Origin: Mnemiopsis leidyi | Lineage: Eukaryota; Ctenophora; Tentaculata; Lobata; Bolinopsidae | Reading direction: 5' to 3' | Length of the DNA stretch: 34,345 nucleotides | NCBI GenBank assembly: GCA_000226015.1 | Contig: JH154208.1 | Location: forward strand, 4,654 to 38,998 | Shown here: one piece after another, positions 1 to 8,322 of the stretch | Layout: each line of letters begins with the position of its first letter | How positions within the stretch are numbered: the stretch's first letter is position 1 | The notes under the pieces: model-generated | Told to the model about the DNA's origin: nothing | Database searches by the model: none | Seen by the model: the letters and a program-made list of their open reading frames with translations, nothing else | Position numbers and translations under genes: made by a program

Positions 1-272
1 CAAGGTACAGTTCCACTACACCAAGGTACAGTTCCACACACCAAGGTACAGTTCCACCTACACCAAGGTACAGTTCCACTACACCAAGGTACAGTTCCAC
101 TACACCAAGGTACAGTTCCACTACACCAAGGTACAGTTCCACTACACCAAGGTACAGTTCCACTACACCAAGGTACAGTTCCACTACACCAAGGTACAGT
201 TCCACTACACCAAGGTACAGTTCCACTACACCAAGGTACAGTTCCACTACAACAAGATACAGTTCCACTACA
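1..272 (+). repeat. 21-bp minisatellite carrying a 5' splice site
   Basis: Twelve intact AAG|GTAC junctions lie at 4, 25, 45, 67, 88, 109, 130, 151, 172, 193, 214 and 235, followed by a decayed one (AAGATAC) at about 256. Each unit reads Q-F-H-Y-T-K-V and equals the last 18 coding bases expected for the AMPD exon before 669, plus the first three intron bases (gta). One unit is 20 bp and the next 22 bp, so the frame is lost and then restored. See the findings for the implication. Confidence 0.9.
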
Positions 273-1341
273 CATATGTACCCACTTTACTCTCAAAATT
301 CAGCAAAATTTCATGATATGCATATTAACAATTGAGCTATAATCTTGCCATGCTAAAGCCTATAAGTTAGATGACGACGATTAACACATGTTTATTGAAA
401 GCTTCTCCAACAACAAACTCGTATCTATTTATGTCTATTGACACCCCTACAAGGCCTATAAGTAGAGTTGATTTATCATACTCTGTCCCTAAAATTTAAT
501 AGTTATAAATTCCTATACTGGCAGGCAGTATTTACTCCTTATTTACTCCTTATGCTATAAACTATGGCCTCTATTGCGACTATGGCCTCTAGTTAAGTTC
601 AATGCAATGTGGAAATGCTCAACCAGTTATAACTGAGAACAAATTTACTGACGTACATTTCAACCCAGGAGCCTCTGATGGAGGAATACAGCATTGCCAG
701 CCAAGTGTGGAAGATGACCCCATGTGACATGTGCGAACTTGCCATGAACAGCGTTCTTACTTCTGGATTCGAGAGAAAGGTTAGTTATTGCCGTGTTCAC
801 GAAAATTAACATTCCTTAAGTTGTGTTAGTAGATGATTAAGTTTGTTAATATATCTTTCTTAAAAGGTAGTTAATGAGAAACATTTGATCAAGCTAAGTG
901 AGAGAAAATATTGGCTAATAACAAACAGAGATATTCGAGAACTAAATAAGAAAACTAAGTGAATTACCCCGGTAGGTAAAACAACACTGACTAGGGAAGA
1001 ACTTCTATCATATTATTCAAATTACCCCGGCAGGTAAAACAACACTGGCTAGGAAAGAACTTCTATCATATTATTCAAATTACCCCGGCAGGTAAAACAA
1101 CACTGGCTAGGGAAGAACTTCTATCATATTATTCAAATTACCCCGGCAGGTAAAACAACACTGGCTAGGGAAGAACTTTGAGAGAGAAGGAACAGCCGGT
1201 AACGACATCAGACAGAGTAATGTGCCCAACATTCGCATCGCCTTCCGTCATGAGACTTTGTGCGACGAACTTACCATGGTCTGTGAGACTGCTCAGGCGG
1301 CGGTGCGAAGCCGGCAAACTAGCGCCGACAACAGTACTTAG
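1..1341 (+). CDS. AMPD: AMP deaminase, C-terminal exons (partial)
   Basis: AMP deaminase converts AMP to IMP and ammonia in the cytosolic purine nucleotide cycle. Only the 3' end is here. Exon 669-779 (acceptor ...cccag, donor gttagt, phase 0) encodes [15 protein letters not shown], then [19 protein letters not shown]. The last exon, 1150-1341, encodes [10 protein letters not shown]...[20 protein letters not shown] and ends at TAG 1339-1341. Both match the conserved C-terminal end of animal AMPD proteins ([35 protein letters not shown]). The family's preceding residues, QFHFTK, are matched by QFHYTK, encoded by the repeat at 1-272, so the previous exon probably ends at base 4 or upstream of the window. 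The metal-binding and catalytic part of the TIM barrel lies outside. Which AMPD paralogue this is cannot be told. Identity is firm; the exact use of repeated splice sites is inferred. Confidence 0.92.
964..1178 (+). repeat. 58-bp tandem repeat of an AMPD 3' splice site, 4 copies
   Basis: Units start at 964, 1022, 1080 and 1138; the last is partial. Each holds the intron end ttaccccggcag, the first 29 bases of the last AMPD exon (GTAAAACAACACTGGC...), and 17 bases of AT-rich spacer. The four AG|GTAAAA junctions put exon starts at 976, 1034, 1092 and 1150. Only the 1150 copy continues into the AMPD reading frame. Copy 1 differs (ggtag, and TGA in place of the TGG codon). Confidence 0.93.
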
Positions 1342-1462
1342 TTAGCTGGTTAACTTACGCCGACAACAGTACTTAGTTAGCAAGTTAACTTACGCCGACA
1401 ACAGTACTTAGTTAGCAAGTTAACTCACGCCGACAACAGTACTTAGTTAGCAAGTTAACCAA
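1324..1462 (+). repeat. 35-bp tandem repeat spanning the AMPD stop codon, 4 copies
   Basis: Units start at 1324, 1359, 1394 and 1429 and begin GCCGACAACAGTACTTAG. In the first copy this is the in-frame end of AMPD (A-D-N-S-T-stop). The other three copies lie in the 3' untranslated region. Copies differ by only a few bases (ctgg/caag, ttac/tcac), which suggests recent expansion. Confidence 0.9.
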
Positions 1463-2600
1463 CCCCCTCAATAGCGTGTTGTGAGCCGACAATTTGACCG
1501 CTTGTTTTAGAGCTGGCGACTTATTTGCTAGAGCTTTCTGCAGATTGTATAACTATGTCTCACGATACAGACCATCTTTCCTATGTTGACTTCCCTCAGT
1601 GACGTGGCAAATTGAACTTTTATAGTCAGCATTTGGTGTCTCGATCAAGATGAATTTCAACAATACTTATGTTCGTGTTGTTAGTTATCGAAGCTGATTC
1701 AGCTTTGGATAATTTCAACATGACCATTTGTTATTTAAAAGATGTTAGTCAAGGGTCGGGTGCTGATTTGTCTTTGTTTTTACTTATGTAGTTTTGTTCG
1801 TTACTGGTTTGTGTGTCATAGAATTAGAGAAGAAAAGACTTCAAACTCATAGCCTATAGACTGTGAAGGTCGCACTCATTATAGACTTGATTAATTATTT
1901 AGTTTTCTGATGATTTGCAATTTATTTATTCAAGACAATGCGGCAATGAACACATCGCTTTAATATCTACAGTGAACTTCATACTTGAATAGTTAAAAGT
2001 TCGAAATTTCTATGTCCGGACAAGAGAAGTTCTTGTCAAAAGAGTTTGAAGTTTCGCTGTAAGTATAAATGATGGTGTGTTCAATTCTAGTAGCAGTTTT
2101 CCAGGATGCTGACAAAATTTCATTTTCATGATCATTTAAAGAAAAAAGCAAATAAGGTAAAAATAAGGTAAAAAAGCAAATAAGGTAATTACGCTATTTA
2201 ATTATTTGTGTTGAAGATCCTTTCAAAGATCCTTTTAAAAGCAATAGCATTCTCGGCTTGTCCACCTGTATTATTGGTGACAGGTTATGACTTTGAGAAT
2301 GACTGTATGTTGCTTTTTTTCGTTTATGGTTTTACCTTTACAGTTACTGTTAGCTCATTGGCTATAACATTAGCTATCCTTTGTTATCCAAGTAATTTGT
2401 GAAAATCTAATTTATGTCAACATCTGGTAATCTAGAAACTGTTATATTATTGAAGATTGTTACAAGATGCAAACTAATACAGTCAATGCTATATAAAAGT
2501 TATGTTGATTTTGTATTGCATAAGTTGCAATTTCTGGTATCACTTCGTCCTACTGTAACTAGTCCCTGCCCTAAGTCTAACCAGAGCCCTTTTGCTCGCG
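1463..2600. other. AMPD downstream region, no gene seen
   Basis: This stretch is AT-rich. It probably holds the rest of the AMPD 3' UTR and then intergenic DNA. The short open frames at 2208-2402 and 2414-2626 show no protein family signature or coding-like continuity. I see no canonical AATAAA close after the stop. Confidence 0.5.
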
Positions 2601-2606
2601 CCACTC

Positions 2607-3592
2607 AACGGGCGATGCGCGTCTAGAATTTCTTCGCCAGACCAGAAATGCGTGAGAGCGCGTGATGGCCGCGACAGTAGGTTATCAACCTACAAATACA
2701 ATCGCGCCACCAGAGGTAGCAGCACCACCAGAGGTAGCAGCATAAGCACCTGGTTAGTATGGGTGAAGCTGCTACCTTGGTGGCAACATATCAAATTAGC
2801 TTAATGATCCTGACGAGTGACGCTCCTCATTTATACATGTCTAAATGCTAAATCATCTAAAAATAACATCGTGTACAACTACACGATGTGTTGCCAAATT
2901 TGAAGTTACATTGATTAAGTATGTTTTGCCTTGCGTTGCGGCCCATTTTTCGCGGCAGCAGGTCAGGCATTAGGTGAGATTTGACGAGATTATATCCGTC
3001 TAACTCTAACGTTCTAACGAAACGTTCAGTGCAGCTTTAGCTGCGTGAGTCGGGTATCACCGCGACAAGGTGAGATATGACCACTGACAAAGTATGTTAT
3101 AGAATTAAAGATAAAATGCATAATGCAATATTTTGTTCATATTACCTAGTTACCACGCTAAAGCATAAAGATAGGGTTCAAACCCTGCCTGTAGCAGGTA
3201 GTTGACGAAATGGTATGATCACAATCAATGATCCTTGTCTGACTTTGACCGATCCTCATTCGAAGCGGAATAAAATGACAGGAGGGTGCGCGCTGCCGTA
3301 CAAAATCGGGAGCTTTTGCGTTGGGCGTCCGTCCTAATTTCGCGCTAAGCTTGCACAGGGATATATATGCGTTTTGCAAAAGTGAACTTGAATTAGGTTG
3401 CAATTATGAATTAGCATATCAGTTTTAAAAATTGTAGGTTGATAACTTGTCGCGTCGCGGTGATACCCGACTCACGCAGCTAAAGCTGAACGTTTCGTTA
3501 GAACGTTAGACGGATATAATCTCGTCAAGTTGATAACCTACTGTCGCGGCCATCACGCGCTCTTACGCATTTCTAGACGCGCATCGCCCGTT
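2607..3592. mobile_element. Inverted-repeat DNA element (MITE-like)
   Basis: The left arm, starting at 2607 (aacgggcgatgcgcgtctag), recurs as its reverse complement ending at 3592. The right arm 3455-3592 is continuous. Its left counterpart is split into 2607-about 2690 and about 2981-3066, with roughly 290 bp between. The shared arm includes gacgagattatatccgtcta and gcgtgagtcgggtatcaccg. No transposase-like frame is present inside. The termini and target duplication are not clear, so the superfamily is not assigned. Confidence 0.6.
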
Positions 3593-3649
3593 AATTTTAA
3601 AAAATGTTGAATTCCGCTCATGATCAGGTCCTTAAATTCGTTTTCGAGG

Positions 3650-4060
3650 TGTTACCCGACTCGCGCGCGGCTCGCAGCTTGCTGCAATGCTGCTAGCTCC
3701 TGGCGAGACGTTTTGTTAGAACGTTAGTGGTTAGACGGATCTCATCTCTGATCTCACATCTCGTCAATAAATTACAAATTAGCTGCAGTGTGCTTCCAGA
3801 TCTTTCATGGTTAAAGTTAGCGAGCACTGCGTGGCTCTTTTTACGTTTCCCTTCGATCGGAGCAACTGAGACTGAGGTCCCCAGGCAAAGAAAAAGCAAC
3901 ACACTGGCAATTTTTTTATGAAGCTCCAATGCAATTCATAGCCCTGTGGCTCGCGCTGCGTGCGCCCTATCGGGACATACAATGCACACGTCATGTCCGT
4001 CGCACTAAGCTCGCACAGGGATATACGTGTTTAGCAAGACAGTTTTAGACTTGCACAAGC
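3650..4060. repeat. Second, diverged copy of the inverted-repeat family
   Basis: 3655-3775 (acccgactcgcg...gttagaacgttag...ttagacggatctcat...ctcgtcaa) resembles the arm at 3455-3528. The segment around 4005-4050 (ctaagctcgcacagggatat) resembles 3345-3395 (ctaagcttgcacagggatat). A second, decayed copy in the same orientation is the simplest reading. Confidence 0.5.
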
Positions 4061-4135
4061 ACTGAGGTGTGAGGGTTGCTGCCTCATCCATCCTAGGTTA
4101 TAGGTACAAGGTAGTCACAAGTCAGTGAGTGCAAC

Positions 4136-4357
4136 TTGAACAAGACTGCATCATCTTTAAATGTTTTTAAAAGTAATTTAGAGACTTTTAAGAGTAAATC
4201 TATAGCCATTGGGGCTTCTAGTAGTGGGTATTATTGGGGTATTTCGGAGGAAGTTTTGAATCGTATTGAAAGTGGAAGTTACTTGGAAAACATGATAAAG
4301 CATAACTGTTTTCTTAAAGAAAACCCTTTCGTTGCTAAAACGAAGCTAAGTTTATAA
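4136..4357 (+). CDS. Unrecognised small ORF, possible mobile-element relic
   Basis: The open frame is about 73 codons, with a non-ATG first codon, and reads ...IAIGASSSGYYWGISEEVLNRIESGSYLEN..., ending ENPFVAKTKLSL. The composition looks protein-like (amphipathic, few repeats) and the 3' end is a clean stop. It has no credible start and no splice sites, and lies among inverted-repeat elements. It may be the C-terminal end of a transposon-encoded protein. I cannot assign a family. Confidence 0.25.
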   Translation: MNKTASSLNVFKSNLETFKSKSIAIGASSSGYYWGISEEVLNRIESGSYLENMIKHNCFLKENPFVAKTKLSL

Positions 4358-4406
4358 ACATTTATTAAATTCTATTAACTTAGATGTTTGCTATTTTTTC
4401 CCGTAA

Positions 4407-4441
4407 CTTGCCATTTGGGCCCGAAGGGCCCAAATGGCAAG
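4407..4441. repeat. Perfect 16-bp inverted repeat with a 3-base loop
   Basis: cttgccatttgggccc (4407-4422), loop gaa, then gggcccaaatggcaag (4426-4441). The arms pair without mismatch. It could be the compact end of a foldback element or a cruciform-forming site. Confidence 0.9.
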
Positions 4442-4603
4442 ATTGTTTTGATACGTTCTGTGCACGTGCACAAAAAGTACAAAACAAGGGTTGGCGATCG
4501 ACAGCGTAAATTTGGATAATTAGATCAAAAAGCGTCCGTCCCACGTCCGTACGTACGTACGCGCGCACGTCCGCGCGCAAGCTCCTTTATCAAACATAAT
4601 TAT

Positions 4604-6431
4604 GTATACGATCACAATTATAGGTTTTAACTGCCTCAGGCCGCAGAATGTATTCCACATCATGAAATGTACATATAATTTCCTCGCAACATCTACAACA
4701 AGATGTACGATCAAACAGGGAAAACGAAAAAGTAAAAGTAAAGTACAATCAAAATTCTTTCAAACTTACGTTTTATTGAGTAATTTGTCGAATGACACTG
4801 ACAGAGAGAAATAAATATATGAGCACTATTTTAATCTCAGCTCCGACCAAATCCTTTTCACGACTAATTCACGCCAGAAGCATAAACACAACGCAGCATG
4901 AATAAACGATGAAGGCAGCACATACAATACAATGACGACGTCATACAGAGCTGAGTTAAGATATTTGAAATAAACGATGAAAAGAACGCGCAATTGTGTC
5001 TAAACTTTGCGCGTGCAATTTTTCAATCGTGGCTGCATCGAACGGCTGCGTGAATTCGCGCGTCTGATTTTACACGTGCAGAACAACTAACCGAAATTAC
5101 GTCTGGTACGAGGTTGCGTATTTTGATTCCTTATTCCTCGAGGTTTAATGACAATAAGCGACGGCAAGATAAGGGGAAATTCAGCAGTCGCCTGACACAA
5201 TGAAAGCGGCCGCAATTCTTGTTAAAGATTTAATGTAATGATTATTTGACTTAGAGTTTTTACGATATTTAGAGTTTAGGTGTGATGATGCTGGCATCAT
5301 TATCAATTATTTATTTATTATTTATTTATTATTATAAGAATTGTGGTCCCTTTCATCGCGACCCCTCAATTTCATGTATCTTGCTTTTGCAAGTTGTTAT
5401 AATGTATAACACATTTTCAATTGAAGAAATCTAAATATGCAACTCGTATGCTTGATGGCTGAAGCCAGAAAATATTTCCACCGATTTTCTTTTGGTCCTC
5501 ACATGTTAATACACACGCGCAAATATAAATTAATGCAGCCTTTCAATGCATGATTTAAAAACTCCATGCCGCATGCTCAAAGTTTGAACACTATTGCACG
5601 TTCTTTTTATTGTTAATTTCAAACCAGCATCTTGAGTCTGCATGAAGTCGTCGTTGTTATATGTAAATACGTTTGTTACATTTATTTCGATATGCAATCA
5701 TTCAACCAATTACTGAATGAAATTTAAGTTGAATAACACCTATAGTAGCATGAATGGTCCCTTTCAAATTTAGCTACTTTTGGGTCTATCCAAAATTCCG
5801 TAAAGAAGAACATGCTTCCTTTTTGGATCCAGGTATTTGTTCCACCTGTACTCAGGCTTTTACAGTTATACTGAAGGGGCTCCAGGAAGATTCTAGATCT
5901 TTTAACGGAGACCCTCCTCATTTAACCCTCAATCACGGTTTCCCGGTCATTCGGCTGAGTCGACCGAAGAAGATTGCATAGGCAAATGCCCTTAGCGAAC
6001 TCCTCAAAGATTGATGGATCAGGGAATCGAACATGACCACGACACCCTGACCTAAGTCAATTGGTCTGAAAATCTTCATCTTACCGCCCCCCCTTCCTAA
6101 TCAGGCAATTATGAAATAACTCATAAATTAATGTAAATACATACATACCCATGCATGCTCCATTGTCAAATTAAATCATGCATACAAATTATCATTGTTT
6201 TTATCTCTTAATGCCCTTCAAAAAGTGATACATGCTTATTGGATCAAAAGGATGTATTATATGAACATATTGACATGAGAGAATGTGTATGTCAATCTGG
6301 GGGATCACTGTTTAATATTGAACAATTTGGAATAGTGTTTAGTGTGATTAAGTATTGTAAATTTTGTTTTCAATCATATCACATTGGCCCTTTTCAATAA
6401 TAGTTATGGCTTTACCAAATTAACTTACTGA
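4604..6431. other. Intergenic DNA, no gene seen
   Basis: No exon with matching splice sites and recognisable protein was found. A weak tRNA-like B-box occurs on the minus strand at 6021-6034 (reverse complement tGTTCGATTCCCt), so a decayed tRNA-derived SINE may lie around 5900-6060. The open frames at 5724-5981 on both strands show no family signature. Confidence 0.4.
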
Positions 6432-6473
6432 ATGCTCCATTCAATAATCTGTGGATCCATTAGCAGGTTCAAT

Positions 6474-6944
6474 ATGGGTTTTATGGCAAGAATGATGGGA
6501 GAACCTGACTCAGATGAGGACAACTTCTGTAATCTGTCTTGGGAAACACGATTATATGGTTGTGCAGCTTGCTTTGTCATTGGTGTCTTTCTATCAATAT
6601 TTGGAACAATTGAACTTTGGCTTGGTAAATGGGTAGCTTTTGGCCTTCTCTACACACTTGGCACTCTCACTGCTCTTGGGGGAACTATATTTTTACGAGG
6701 ACCCAAAACACAAGCGAAGAAAATGTTTGAAAAAGATCGTCTTTGTGCAACCATCACATTGATAGCTTCTATTGTCGCAACCATCTTGGTAGCAGTTCTT
6801 CTCCAATGGGGATGGTTAGCAATGTTTTGTTGTATTGTTCAGTTCATTGCCTTTGCATGGTATACTTTGTCTTACATACCATATGCAAGATCAGCTGTCA
6901 AATCTTGCTTTTCTGGAGTGACTGGAGTTGAGTGTCCATGTTAA
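6474..6944 (+). CDS. SFT2D: SFT2-family vesicle transport protein (SFT2D1/2-like)
   Basis: SFT2 proteins are small four-pass Golgi and endosomal membrane proteins, implicated in fusion of endosome-derived vesicles with the Golgi. From the chosen ATG the protein is 156 residues: an acidic N-terminus (EPDSDED), then LSWETRLYGCAACF, TM1 about 26-50, TM2 about 53-73, the loop FLRGPKTQAKKMFEKDRLCA, TM3 about 92-112, TM4 about 114-133, and WYTLSYIPYARSAVKSCF. LSW-TR, FL-GP-Q-K-MFE--RL-AT and WY-LS-IP-AR-AV are family hallmarks, and the length is normal (about 160). ATG 6474 has a better context (A at -3, G at +4) than ATG 6432. An acceptor-like ccattag at 6457-6463 lies just upstream, so an upstream exon is possible. 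The whole conserved domain is in one exon, which is unusual for SFT2D1/2 genes. Confidence 0.92.
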   Translation: MGFMARMMGEPDSDEDNFCNLSWETRLYGCAACFVIGVFLSIFGTIELWLGKWVAFGLLYTLGTLTALGGTIFLRGPKTQAKKMFEKDRLCATITLIASIVATILVAVLLQWGWLAMFCCIVQFIAFAWYTLSYIPYARSAVKSCFSGVTGVECPC

Positions 6945-7464
6945 ATGTTTCAGCACTACTAAAAATGGGTATTGAAAAGTCAAGGGCAGGGTGCAAGCCA
7001 TCAAAGACAGCCTGTAAATGACTTATCCCTGTTCACAATCCATTGAGCAGGGGACCAGAACGGGTTAATCCATTATACAGTATCGTGTAAGCTAATAACC
7101 TTTTTTGGAGCCTGTTTAAATTTTTAGCTGGTTGACACTGTCATCTACCAATGCTAGGTATGGCACTTGCTTTTGGCTGTTGAAGTGAACACTAGTTAAT
7201 AGTTATCTACTTGTTTTATATATCATGATTGTTTTTATGGAAGGAAATTATTTATGTGTAGTCCATACCAATAACTTTTTCATAAGCACTTAGCGTCAAT
7301 TGACTAATGAGCACATTTTCATGTCATCTATACAATTTTGCAATTTTTATTATGGTCCTTTGATTCCTTCCAAAGATTCCTTGCAAGTAATAACTAAATC
7401 AAAGCTGTGGTAGGGAGTTTTGATAGATAACAGCTATAGACTATAGAAGACATTGATACTGTAA

Positions 7465-7470
7465 ATTAAA
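7465..7470 (+). terminator. Possible poly(A) signal for SFT2D
   Basis: ATTAAA, about 520 bases after the SFT2D stop codon, is the first plausible variant signal I noticed. It is weak evidence on its own. Confidence 0.3.
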
Positions 7471-8322
7471 ATAGTTTATTTTGAGCATTGATACATTCAT
7501 TGTGAGGTTGCATTTTTACAAGCTATTGTATCTATTGCGTTTTGTAAAATATTTCTTACATACTATTTAATCAATCATCGTGCATGGGAAAATCATTATG
7601 GTATAGGTTGCTAAATTTTTAAAGGAGTGATTTAATCAAAGTTTTAAAGCATAACTCATTTTCAATTTAAATGTCGTGGCCAGTAAAGGTTCAGTACGTG
7701 CCAGCACAGCTCAGGTTCAGATAATCAGAATGTTATATGCAATAGCCATTTTAAATTTTTGTTCAAACTTTGCCATCAGCTAAGAAATTCTGATTTTCTG
7801 ATTATAAAATGATTAACAAAGGCAATTGCAACATGATGTTTCAACTGTCGCCTTGCATGAACTTAGTAATATGATTGGCATTTTTACCAATGTGATAATC
7901 GTTTAGTACTGTTTGTAAATTCAATCATTATTTCAAATGTTTTGTTAAGAATTATAATTTCAGTTCTGTTATTGTGTTATGGTAAAATGAGATTTAAGAA
8001 CAAAATAGCACGTGTTTTCACTTGAAAGAGGGACAAATTGTTTTCAATTGGTCTTTTTCCTAAGGTGCCCTTGACAATCGTCAGGCAGTTGCAATTGGCT
8101 GGCCGCTTCTAACCAGCTGGCCACTACTAACCAGCAATCTATAAATTTACAGTATTGTTCCGAATTAGGTACAGAGGGCAGCTACACAATCAGTTGTTGC
8201 ACAATCAAGATTTTGTAGGCCTACTTAATTCATGCTGGGGTAGGGCATTTAATGAAATCGCTATACTAAAATACTACTTGATCGCTTATACAACTCGATT
8301 GCTAATTTCTTTTTGTCTCAGG

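Noticed and set aside
2600..4600. CRISPR-like or prokaryotic repeats
   Set aside because: The repeats here are inverted arms and satellites in intron-bearing animal DNA; there are no spaced short direct repeats with unique spacers.
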